This document shows, one piece after another, positions 56,133 through 64,000 of a stretch of 64,000 nt of DNA. Location: positions 62,001 through 126,000 of the forward strand of contig NZ_ATWY01000006.1 in NCBI RefSeq assembly GCF_000421405.1, in the 5' to 3' direction. A model generated the notes under the pieces. It saw only the letters and a list, made by a program, of their open reading frames with translations, had not been told where the DNA came from and searched no databases. The DNA comes from Butyrivibrio sp. NC2007 (lineage in GTDB: Bacteria > Bacillota > Clostridia > Lachnospirales > Lachnospiraceae). Numbering within the stretch: the first letter of the stretch is position 1; each line of letters starts with the position of its first letter. The position numbers and the translations under genes are program-made.

Positions 56133-57065
56133 TCATTTTCTTCGCAAATCATCATATAAATCCACGATTAATACTCCGGCAAAAGATATTCTGATTTTCT
56201 TTAGCAACTTGACTATTCTGGAAATATCTCTTTTTTTCAGGGCCAGTCTCACATTCCGCGTGAACTCATAATACGCCGTGTACATGGCTATTCTATTTTT
56301 ATTTCCGGTTATAGTCTCATTTATATATTGTAACGAATATTCTTTATTATTTCGAAGCTGATCTCTTATCAATCTGGCAACATATTTTTGCCGCCCCTTG
56401 TTCTTCTGTGATATTCCTTCAATATTCTGCCTATATCTGAGGCAGATTTCCTTAACACATCCGACTCGGTATCCAGCGATGACTGCCCTGACCAGGAAAT
56501 CATAATCTTCGGCGAACTCAATGTGCCTATATCCATCAAGCGATTGATAAACCCCCTTTTTTACAAGCCAGGTCGGGTGAGGTATACTTCCACCAAAGGA
56601 TATAAACTTGTGCATACCCTCTATTGAATCTGGACAATTACTGTGATACAGTTCACCATCCCTATCATTAAAAGTTACTGTATTCCCGCCAACAATATCG
56701 CATTCATGCTCCTGAAGATAAGATAGCTGCCATTGCAATCTATGGGGCAGTGAAATATCGTCAGAATCCATTCTCGCAATATAATCGCCATGACAGAAAC
56801 CTAATCCTTTATTGAGAGAGTCAACCAGTCCTATATTCTTTTCATTACGAACCAAAACAATTCTATCTTCCCCCAGCCCATTTATCCATTCACAAATATC
56901 ATTTCGTTCTGGATTATCAACAATTAGTATAATCTCAATTCTGTTATAAGTCTGATTCAGTATTGACTCAACAGCTATTCTAACCCATTCAAATGGCTCA
57001 TTATAAACCGGAAGGAGTATACTTATCAAGTTATTCATCGCCGATATATTACCATCTCCATGCAA
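56133..57065 (-). CDS. Family 2 glycosyltransferase
   Basis: 310 residues. ISILLPVYNEPFEWVRIAVESIL, EIILIVDNPERND, DYIARMDSDDISLPHRLQWQ (D-S-D-D near residue 99) and the C-terminal EDYDFLVRAVIAGYRVGCV give a complete GT2 of the capsule type. An upstream ATG at 57065 is used; the first eleven residues are extra to the core, so ATG 57032 is a possible start. Adds a sugar to the repeat unit; details unknown. Confidence 0.92.
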   Translation of the reverse strand: MHGDGNISAMNNLISILLPVYNEPFEWVRIAVESILNQTYNRIEIILIVDNPERNDICEWINGLGEDRIVLVRNEKNIGLVDSLNKGLGFCHGDYIARMDSDDISLPHRLQWQLSYLQEHECDIVGGNTVTFNDRDGELYHSNCPDSIEGMHKFISFGGSIPHPTWLVKKGVYQSLDGYRHIEFAEDYDFLVRAVIAGYRVGCVKEICLRYRQNIEGISQKNKGRQKYVARLIRDQLRNNKEYSLQYINETITGNKNRIAMYTAYYEFTRNVRLALKKRDISRIVKLLKKIRISFAGVLIVDLYDDLRRK

Positions 57066-57074
57066 GTAAACAAA

Positions 57075-58151
57075 TCAAACATTTCTTCCTCTTATTCCCT
57101 CATAGATCCTAGAAATGATATATATACATACAAACCACTTTTTATAAAATAATAGCGCAAACAACCGTTTTGAAATGCCATAATTCCTGATCGTTTCTTT
57201 GTCATAGCAGCATACAAACGCCTCAGAATCATGGACACAATTAAGTCGTTTTAAAACGGATTTCAATCCATTCGGATTCTTACAAATTTCTTTCTTTAAG
57301 CAAACAAATAAGATTGATAGTATATCTTTATCAACCTGCTCCGGATAATTGAATCTATATTTTTCTGATATCTTTTTTAATGCTTTATATAGCTTTTCAA
57401 TTTTAATAAAAACATCTACATCATAAGTTCCTATCATAGAAGATGTGTTGCGAACATAATGATACGGATAATAGCCATGAATACAATAAATACTGTTCGT
57501 ATTCAACTCCGCTGCAAAACATGTAATATCGTCTTCACCAAAAGAAACATTTTCTGGAATATCATCAAGGATTTTATCTAACAAGCTTTTAGCAAACACT
57601 TTATTACATCTTGAAGATTGCAATAGTTCCGTTTGCATATCTCCATTGGATAAGAGAACAGGAAATAGTTCGTTAACTATCTGAGTTCTATCATAATACC
57701 CACTTTTTAACAAAACATCCTCGTGAATTATATCCCCATTATCATATTCAAATGTCATTCCGAAGACAATCAATTCCGGTTTAAATTGAATAATAGTTTG
57801 AGAAATAGTTTTAACGAAGTTTTTATCTATATAATCATCTGAATCACAGAAAGCTATATATTGTCCTTGCGCAGACCTAACACCAGTTTTCCAAGCATCT
57901 ACAAGTCCACCATTTTCCTTATGAATAACAAGTATATTCTGATATTTTGAAGAATAGTTATCACATATAGTTGAAGTTCTGTCAGTAGATCCATCATCTA
58001 CAAGGATTATTTGTACTTCAATGCAATCTTTTGGAATTTGTTGTTTAATCAAACTATTCACAGTCGAATCTAGCGTCTCCTGACAATTATAGCAAGGAAC
58101 AACTATGTTAATCAGGTATTTGCTTTCACTATTTAAATCACATCCATCCAT
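57075..58151 (-). CDS. Family 2 glycosyltransferase
   Basis: 358 residues. YLINIVVPCYNCQETLDSTV, QIILVDDGSTDRTSTICDNY and YIAFCDSDDYIDKNFVKTI are clear GT2 motifs. Its start codon lies inside the last codons of the decayed GT4 gene (14-base overlap), and the first ten residues (MDGCDLNSES) match nothing, so its 5' end was probably reshaped by the deletion there. The ribosome site is weak (GGAAA about 12 bases away). Confidence 0.9.
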   Translation of the reverse strand: MDGCDLNSESKYLINIVVPCYNCQETLDSTVNSLIKQQIPKDCIEVQIILVDDGSTDRTSTICDNYSSKYQNILVIHKENGGLVDAWKTGVRSAQGQYIAFCDSDDYIDKNFVKTISQTIIQFKPELIVFGMTFEYDNGDIIHEDVLLKSGYYDRTQIVNELFPVLLSNGDMQTELLQSSRCNKVFAKSLLDKILDDIPENVSFGEDDITCFAAELNTNSIYCIHGYYPYHYVRNTSSMIGTYDVDVFIKIEKLYKALKKISEKYRFNYPEQVDKDILSILFVCLKKEICKNPNGLKSVLKRLNCVHDSEAFVCCYDKETIRNYGISKRLFALLFYKKWFVCIYIISRIYEGIRGRNV

Positions 58152-58722
58152 TTAGAAACACATTTCCTTCCATTTTATATGCTTTTATTAAATCCATAAG
58201 CATATCCTTTAGCTCGCCTTCTCCAAAAATAACCAATTGAGCTTCCGGGATATCTTTTACAATTTTGCTAAAAGCTCTTATTAAATGCCAATGCGCCTTC
58301 TGATACTGCAATCTTCCCGCAGTAACAAATGTTTTTTCCTTGAATGTAGGATTCTCACTTGGCATAATAACTTCGGTGATTATTGACTTACAATCTTTTG
58401 TTTTTGCATAAAACATCGGCAACATTAGCGCTCGTCAATATACTTATGACACTATCATAACCATTTTTTAACTGTCTGATTTTGCTTAAGCGCTTGCAAA
58501 ACACCTTAAACTGATATCAAAGGCCTTCACGACTCTTTGGTTCTTGGACATTTAACGAATACAAGTTACCGCGATAGTCATATTCTATATTTTCGTCTGA
58601 ATTCAAAAGAATATCTATCTCATAGTCCATAGGAAGACTTGTAGTAATATTAGATATTACCTTTTGAGCTCCGCCAAAATTAAGACTTGAAACTATAAAT
58701 AATACTTTTTCTTTTGCTCCAT
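58138..58722 (-). pseudogene. Decayed family 4 glycosyltransferase
   Basis: Three pieces in different frames rebuild a GT4. From about 58722 comes KVLFIVSSLNFGGAQKVISN down to a stop at 58517; then KRLSKIRQLKNGYDSVISIL and SANVADVL around 58430-58490; then TFVTAGRLQYQKAHWHLIRA and AQLVIFGEGELKDML to a stop at 58138. They align in order with the intact GT4 at 62251-63552 (LKRANKYEACVSYLDSANVA and ITAGRFVMQKGHGHLIRAFS). The start is frame-shifted, the middle has lost about 150 residues and the C-terminal donor site is absent. It fills the 58426-58801 gap, which holds no other gene. Confidence 0.82.
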
Positions 58723-58801
58723 ATTTAATCCTTATTTAGAGATGAATATATTGTGATCTGCCAAGCGACACGATTGTTCCGCTTTTATTGTTATCATCCA
58801 A

Positions 58802-59770
58802 TTACTCTTGCAAATATACCTCATATTCTGCATCTTCACGTCTATCTTGAAAATAATACCGTGAATCCAGATTTTCCTCTAACCAAGAAGTATACTTAGT
58901 GACACCAGAATAGTTCAGGTGTCCACCATCCCCACATGAGTCAGTAGTGTAATCCATTCCAATTTCCTTGCTATGTTTACACCCATCCAAAAACTGTATA
59001 TGGTATTCATCTGCAATTTCTGCCACCCTATTGAAGCGCATCTGAGTTTCTCTTGTAATGCAAGGCCAGGGAGTATGTGTTAAGACTATATCTATCCCAT
59101 TCTTCTGGCAAAACTCTATTATCAGACGAAGGTATTTCTCATTCTTTGGATCTATTGGCAAAACCTCAGAAACTTCACTTACATCTTCCACATCATTGTA
59201 AACTTCAATAATATCATTTCTCGAGTATCCAAAGTTGTAATCTTTTATGCCGTAGAACTTATCTGTCGTCAATCTATAAAAATTCTCGTATTTATCATAA
59301 ATATATGGAAATCTCAGCAGAATATTAAGTTTACTATCTGCCTTGGAGGCCAGTACTGCAGATATTTTATTAAGCGATAATGGACAATCTAATAAGTTAT
59401 TAACCGTCTGATAATCCTGATAACTGTCCGCATTAGAAGCACCAACCATATATGTGTCAAAAACAATAAGCTTGGGCTTCTGAAATCTGCACGCCTCTCT
59501 AATATAATAATATGACTGCCATGGTGCCTGTGAACCAATTGCAAGATCATATGCTGCTATGCCTTTATCATCAAACATCTGCTTAGGATTGATGCCTGAA
59601 AAAACATGACTTGAACCAACGCATAGTACGTCAACCCGATCTTTGCCAACCGTCTCATTCATGCTTTCAATAATATTTATTTGAGGTGGAAGGTATAGAT
59701 AAAAAAGGGCAATAACGACTGCCACCGTCATCAAAACTGAAATTATTCTTTTTGCAAATGTTTCTTTCAT
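58802..59770 (-). CDS. SGNH/DltD-like protein, partner of the adjacent MBOAT
   Basis: 322 residues with one N-terminal membrane helix (IISVLMTVAVVIALFYLYL) and an outer domain. VLCVGSSHVFSGINPKQMF has the SGNH nucleophile serine, FDTYMVG and THTPWPC the middle blocks, and CGDGGHLNYSG the Asp-x-x-His pair (here Asp-Gly-Gly-His). It would place acyl groups on the polymer. Its start codon shares a base with the stop of the MBOAT gene. Confidence 0.85.
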   Translation of the reverse strand: MKETFAKRIISVLMTVAVVIALFYLYLPPQINIIESMNETVGKDRVDVLCVGSSHVFSGINPKQMFDDKGIAAYDLAIGSQAPWQSYYYIREACRFQKPKLIVFDTYMVGASNADSYQDYQTVNNLLDCPLSLNKISAVLASKADSKLNILLRFPYIYDKYENFYRLTTDKFYGIKDYNFGYSRNDIIEVYNDVEDVSEVSEVLPIDPKNEKYLRLIIEFCQKNGIDIVLTHTPWPCITRETQMRFNRVAEIADEYHIQFLDGCKHSKEIGMDYTTDSCGDGGHLNYSGVTKYTSWLEENLDSRYYFQDRREDAEYEVYLQE

Positions 59771-61233
59771 TAAAAATCCCTGTAAACAAAATAACTTGCG
59801 TCATGCTGATCGCCATATATGCCAAAAATAAGAATTACCAGGCATATGGTAACAATAGATACACTTCTTGCAAGCATCCCTTGATTGTAGATTACTTGGT
59901 CTATCCTTAAGCCTCTATACATTAGTCTATCAACCAATACCATAACAAGGATGCCACCCCAAAGCATAATCCACCCAAAAGGAGATAGCCCTAATTCCCA
60001 CAGTCCTCCAGAAATTAGATAATCCACACGAGGATATAGAAAAACATGCATTATCATACGTATGGCATCTTTAATCCCTGTTCTGAAGAATATCCAGGCA
60101 ATGGTGACTAGCATAAATGTAACTGTGCGTTCAATAAGTCTATGGAAAGCTGAATTCTCAACTAACCCCATCCGATTAGCCAATCTCTTTTTTAATGGCT
60201 GAATAATATCGCCTATTATCTGATACGCACCGTGAAGCGCGCCCCATACTATAAAATGCAAACCACCACCATGCCAAAATCCACTCACTATAAAGGTGAT
60301 CATTATATTGAAATACTTCCTAATTTTACCTTTTCGATTTCCACCCAGCGGAATGTATATGTAGTCTTTTAACCAACTGCTAAGTGAAATGTGCCATCTT
60401 GCCCAAAACTCCTTTATATTTTTGGAAAGATAAGGGGCTTTGAAATTTTCCGGAATGTCATACCCAATAATCTGTGCAATCCCTATGACAATTGCAGAAT
60501 ATCCGGCAAAATCAGCATATATCTGAACAGAATAGGTAGCAGCTATTATCGCAAGAGCTGTTCCACCATAATTCTCCGGAGCAAATTCATCAAAGATATA
60601 ATTCACTGGAATTGCTGCCCTTTCAGCTATTACAAGTTTTAAAAAATAGCCATACAGTACATAAATGATTCCACTTGCGATATTATAATATTCAGCTTTC
60701 AGCTCTGTCAAATTTCTATTATAACATTTAACGAAATCTGTATATCTGTAAATTGGTCCGGAAGTAATGGTGGGAAAGAAGCTCAGAAATACAAGTAGTT
60801 TCAGTGGATTCTTTTCGGCCTCAATTTTGCGGTTATATACATCGACGATATAAGACAAAGCCTGCAATGTATAAAATGATATTCCCAAGGGTGCTACGAT
60901 TGAATCACTAAACTTTACTCCAAGTTTAAAAAACAGAAGCATTGATGTCAGTAGTGTTATAGCGATTATCAAAACAAGCTTTCTCTTTTTATTATCATCT
61001 CCAATCCCCCAAAAAATATCTTTTGATGCAAGTAGCACAGATGCTCCCCAGGAAACTAATGCTTCAATTATCACTACAACTATATATTGATATCCGAAGC
61101 TAGCATAGAACAGCAGATTAATCAGCAATAAGTAGTACTGTCTAGTAAAAGCAGGTATCAAATAATAAAATAGCACAACTATCGGAATCAGAAAAATGAA
61201 TTCAAATGATGTTAAACCAAGTGAATGCGTCAC
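59770..61233 (-). CDS. MBOAT family O-acyltransferase (AlgI/DltB-like)
   Basis: 487 residues, about 11-12 membrane helices. FFPTITSGPIYRYTDFVKCY, YADFAGYSAIVIGIAQIIG, IKEFWARWHISLSSWLKDYI and the catalytic-histidine block SGFWHGGGLHFIVWGALHG are all present. It moves an acyl group across the membrane for the SGNH protein that follows. A truncated transposase gene lies 36 bases before it, so the pair may depend on read-through from the GT4 upstream. Confidence 0.95.
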   Translation of the reverse strand: MTHSLGLTSFEFIFLIPIVVLFYYLIPAFTRQYYLLLINLLFYASFGYQYIVVVIIEALVSWGASVLLASKDIFWGIGDDNKKRKLVLIIAITLLTSMLLFFKLGVKFSDSIVAPLGISFYTLQALSYIVDVYNRKIEAEKNPLKLLVFLSFFPTITSGPIYRYTDFVKCYNRNLTELKAEYYNIASGIIYVLYGYFLKLVIAERAAIPVNYIFDEFAPENYGGTALAIIAATYSVQIYADFAGYSAIVIGIAQIIGYDIPENFKAPYLSKNIKEFWARWHISLSSWLKDYIYIPLGGNRKGKIRKYFNIMITFIVSGFWHGGGLHFIVWGALHGAYQIIGDIIQPLKKRLANRMGLVENSAFHRLIERTVTFMLVTIAWIFFRTGIKDAIRMIMHVFLYPRVDYLISGGLWELGLSPFGWIMLWGGILVMVLVDRLMYRGLRIDQVIYNQGMLARSVSIVTICLVILIFGIYGDQHDASYFVYRDF

Positions 61234-61269
61234 AGATTTAGCCTTCCTTTTTGCAAATACTGTTATAGA

Positions 61270-62100
61270 TTAATTATTTAAAATCAGTTCCACCGGAATC
61301 TTAATAACGATTTTTTTGTATATATTTTGGATCATTCTGTTCACATGATATACAATTCCCAGTTTCTTCAGACAGAACCATTCATACAGCTGTCTTACTA
61401 TATCCGTTATCTGCATGAGCAGATAATCCTTCTTGAATGCATTTGCATCATGACTGCACGCATGAGTTATGTCTGCAGCCCAGTTCTTCTGTCTGTTGAA
61501 CCCCTGGTTCTCTATCTTCCATCTTGTACGCCCTGCAGTGGATATCTTTTTCGCATTTTTATCAGTTATTGTTATTGAAGTCAGCCACTGGAATTCCCTG
61601 TGAACCTGTTTTCCATTTTCAACCACATCTTCATAAAATCTGATCAGATTCACTTTACGCTCTCTGTAGTCTATCTCATTAACATACTCGATATGGCCTG
61701 TTCTATTCTTTTCCGGTATAGCGTTATATTCTTCAGCTATGGATGGAATACTGCCATCCTTGAACCTTATGATGTAGTCCCAGTGATTGCCTTTGCAGAT
61801 TTCCATGACTGGATCTGACGCATAAAGGCTGTCTGCTACTATTATGATTGGAAGCCTTGGATACTGTTTTTTCAGGTTTGCAGCAAGTCTTTTGAATGCT
61901 TTTATCTCACAGTCCTGTTTTATCTTATCAGCGCTCATGTGCTTGTATTTTGACCGGTCTGCATCTGTATTCTCTATGAATTCATTGGCAAGTGATATCA
62001 CTCTGTTGTTGCCTATATAGAGCTTAGCCTCAAGTACATCAGTATGGTAGTTAACAGTCTCGCCATCCTCAGTTTTATAATGGCGTTCTCTTCTTTGCAT
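61270..62100 (-). pseudogene. 5'-truncated IS4-like DDE transposase
   Basis: 276 residues remain of a protein that is usually over 400. It starts mid-domain (HTDVLEAKLYIGNNRVISLA), holds the second Asp in IIIVADSLYASDP and the Glu in TRWKIENQGFNRQKNWAAD, and ends with a complete C-terminus. The N-terminal part with the first Asp is gone; an in-frame stop lies just upstream of the ATG. A short 29-codon reading in another frame at 62166 has no known match. The copy is inactive unless helped. It separates the GT4 from the MBOAT pair. Confidence 0.82.
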
Positions 62101-62144
62101 CTGACTGCCCTAATTTCACTTCTTCCCAAGCTGATAATCCCCTT

Positions 62145-62173
62145 TGCGATAAACTTTCTTCCATTTTATCGCA
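62145..62173. repeat. Perfect 9-bp inverted repeat
   Basis: TGCGATAAA at 62145-62153 and TTTATCGCA at 62165-62173 with an 11-base spacer, in the gap between the GT4 and the truncated transposase. Could be an IS end or mRNA hairpin. Confidence 0.6.
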
Positions 62174-62250
62174 TACATCCCGGAATTAATAGTGTTTGAG
62201 CTGATTTTAGCGCGAATTATTTTTACCTTTCAGAGCTGTTATATTTGATA

Positions 62251-63552
62251 TTACCTTCTACGCCCCTCAAAAAATTTAGGCTTGACACTATCAATAGAGT
62301 TTTTTTCATCTTCTATACATACCCTTTTTAATATCTTTTCCCATATTTCAGTCACACTATCTAAGCTATACTCTTTAGACTTTTCACAGGCTCTACATCC
62401 ATAGTTCTTCCGCCTTTTTTCATCTGATAATACTTCTAATATAGCATCCGCCATACAGCTTTCAGCATAGTCAAGCTCACATTCTGAGCCATACAACTTC
62501 TCGGTAACAGTTGGCGTAATTATTCCGTTTTCCCCATAATATATACTATCTATTGCTCCATCAAACCCATTCGCAAGCAATTCTCGCGCCCCTGACTGAT
62601 AATCCGCGGCGATACATGCTACTCCACAAGCCATTGCGTCCTGAAGCGCCATTCCGAACCCTTCGTAGACAGATGGGAATGCAAATATTGCACTTCTGCT
62701 TATTAGCCAAGTATAATCAGGTGTAAACTCATGGAGTACCACATTATTCTCAATATTATAATCTTTTATTAGTTGTCTGTAATAGCTCTCCAGTTCTCCA
62801 TTTCCAATAATCACTAATTTTGCGTCGTCCACAGCACTTACAACTTTAGAAAATGCTCTGATCAAATGACCATGCCCTTTCTGCATGACAAACCTTCCCG
62901 CAGTAATGACCGTTTTATCCTTATCCAGCCACTTATCTGCAAACGCCCTTTCTTCCTTGTGAGGCTTTGCAATGGTATTTTTTATCTTCTCGATATCTAT
63001 AGCACTGTAATTTACATATATCCTGTCTTTATCTATATCATAGTTTCTAACCAGGTCTTTTTTTATATCTTCTGTCTGAGCTATTATACAATCTGCCTTA
63101 TTGTATAGCTTTCTTATCAAGGGATTAACTATATACCTATATCTCTTTTCTGCTCTAGCTGTTGCGCTCATATTATTCACAACATTCAATACCGTTTTAC
63201 ATGGTCTGTAAAAATAATTGGAAATAATATTAGCTACATTTGCACTATCTAAATAACTCACACATGCTTCGTACTTATTAGCTCTTTTTAGCCTTGGCAG
63301 TACTGCCAATCTCTTTATAAAAGCCTTGAGCTGATACAGCACACCAGACCTATCTTTGGAAATATTCTTAACCCCCAAATCGATAATAGTTCCACAGTAA
63401 GGAAATCTAATATTCTCACTATTATTCAAGATAATATCCACATCGAAATCTTCAGATAAGTGGGTTGTTATTTGCGAAACGATAGCAGCGGCACCACCAT
63501 CATCCAATGCCGAAATAATTATAGCTATTTTCATCACAACGTGCTCTTTCAT
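62251..63552 (-). CDS. Family 4 glycosyltransferase (GT-B)
   Basis: 433 residues; ATG 63552 has GGGAG at good spacing, while ATG 63534 (MKIAIIISALDDGGAAAIVS) is the family-like start with AAAGAG before it. KTVITAGRFVMQKGHGHLIRA, AKLVIIGNGELESYYRQLI and the EX7E motif EGFGMALQDAMACGVACIA are complete. Close to the decayed GT4 at 58138-58722, so the two are old paralogues. It is the first polysaccharide gene after the IS element at the right edge. Confidence 0.92.
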   Translation of the reverse strand: MKEHVVMKIAIIISALDDGGAAAIVSQITTHLSEDFDVDIILNNSENIRFPYCGTIIDLGVKNISKDRSGVLYQLKAFIKRLAVLPRLKRANKYEACVSYLDSANVANIISNYFYRPCKTVLNVVNNMSATARAEKRYRYIVNPLIRKLYNKADCIIAQTEDIKKDLVRNYDIDKDRIYVNYSAIDIEKIKNTIAKPHKEERAFADKWLDKDKTVITAGRFVMQKGHGHLIRAFSKVVSAVDDAKLVIIGNGELESYYRQLIKDYNIENNVVLHEFTPDYTWLISRSAIFAFPSVYEGFGMALQDAMACGVACIAADYQSGARELLANGFDGAIDSIYYGENGIITPTVTEKLYGSECELDYAESCMADAILEVLSDEKRRKNYGCRACEKSKEYSLDSVTEIWEKILKRVCIEDEKNSIDSVKPKFFEGRRR

Positions 63553-63563
63553 CCTGCGCTCCC

Positions 63564-63612
63564 GCGAATTTATACCAAGGCTGCGGTATAAATATCGTTG
63601 ATTGATATTCGC
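63564..63612. repeat. Nested inverted repeats between GT4 and IS fragment
   Basis: TTTATACC (63569-63576) pairs with GGTATAAA (63585-63592), AATATC (63591-63596) with GATATT (63604-63609), and GCGAAT (63564-63569) with ATTCGC (63607-63612). Such layered pairing suggests an IS terminal region or a structured RNA; no T-run follows. Confidence 0.5.
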
Positions 63613-63661
63613 AAAGCCTTGTGTTTACTGGCCTTACAGCCACATAACCCGGATTCTCGAA

Positions 63662-64000
63662 TTAACATGACGAGGTTGGTAACTCGATTCCAAGAGTTTC
63701 ATATATTTCAGCCTGCTTGGTCAACATCTCACCAATCCTGAACGCACGGTTTACATCCTCGTAGCACTCGAGCACGTCCAGCTTATCAAGCAGCTGCTGC
63801 ATCGTATAACTTTTATATAAATCTGTTTCCCTCATCTTGTGATCAAGACAGGAAATCAGAATTAATGCTATAAACTCGTTGAATATTTTGCCGTCGAGGT
63901 TCTTCTCTGACTTTGAGAGAAGGCGCCTCATGTTGAGCTTCTCTTTGATGTTATAGAAGCCTTTCTCAACGATATCCTTCATCCCGTAGAGATGGAGGGC
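63662..64000 (-). mobile_element. C-terminal part of an IS1634-like transposase (runs off the window)
   Basis: The readable 106 residues continue in frame past the window edge (ALHLYGMKDIVEKGFYNIKE). GKIFNEFIALILISCLDHKM and a C-terminal RIGEMLTKQAEIYETLGIE are the characteristic end of IS1634-type transposases (RxGE..TKxQxxIYxxLG). The stop codon is at 63662, so the gene end is intact; the 5' part cannot be judged. It marks the right boundary of the polysaccharide genes shown here. Confidence 0.8.

Overview
The window looks like one flank-to-flank slice of a very large, AT-rich surface-polysaccharide locus from a Gram-positive Clostridia-type bacterium. Lachnospiraceae close to Butyrivibrio/Pseudobutyrivibrio is the best guess. 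This rests on gene families and gene style (DUF6056-type membrane proteins, DUF4869, tight ATGA overlaps, AGGAGG ribosome sites), not on any marker gene. Every supported gene is on the minus strand, so transcription runs from high to low coordinates. No tRNA, rRNA or CRISPR array was seen.

Region by region in transcription order. (1) 64.0-61.2 kb: remains of two insertion sequences around a family-4 glycosyltransferase. (2) 61.2-50.8 kb: an MBOAT/SGNH acylation pair, a decayed glycosyltransferase, two GT2 enzymes, a methyltransferase, a DegT aminotransferase, a GT11 fucosyltransferase, an acetyltransferase and an ABC flippase. (3) 50.8-43.5 kb: a striking CMP-ketosugar module with two DmpG-like aldolases, two CMP-sugar synthetases (one KdsB-like), a sialyltransferase-like enzyme and a TPP enzyme broken by deletion and by an IS remnant. 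(4) 42.5-34.2 kb: large membrane GT-C-like proteins and a Wzy polymerase fused to a GT4 enzyme. (5) 33.8-18.6 kb: a new promoter, then an aminotransferase, glycosyltransferases, a second ABC flippase, an acyltransferase and a second MBOAT/SGNH pair. (6) 17.5-13.0 kb: a WecG-type transferase on an initiating-transferase scaffold, the initiating phosphoglycosyltransferase, a DUF6056 protein and a strong terminator. (7) 12.95 kb to the left edge: a new promoter with three 11-bp iterons drives a nitrilase/winged-helix/helical-protein cassette. Read-through may reach a UDP-sugar epimerase, a DUF4869/P-loop pair, another DUF6056 protein, a Fic protein, two GT-C proteins, a radical SAM/SPASM protein and a DPM1-like GT2.

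How the genes fit together (inference): the phosphoglycosyltransferase primes undecaprenyl phosphate, the GT2/GT4/fucosyltransferase/sialyltransferase-like enzymes extend the repeat unit, the PglK/MsbA-type ABC proteins flip it (no Wzx was seen), and Wzy polymerises it. On the outer face, MBOAT/SGNH pairs would acylate and the GT-C proteins would add side sugars from polyprenyl-phosphate donors, with the DPM1-like GT2 as a likely donor maker. The most interesting parts are the aldolase/CMP-synthetase module, the domain fusions (Wzy-GT4, PHPT-WecG, aldolase-GT42-like) and the nitrilase cassette with its own regulated-looking promoter.
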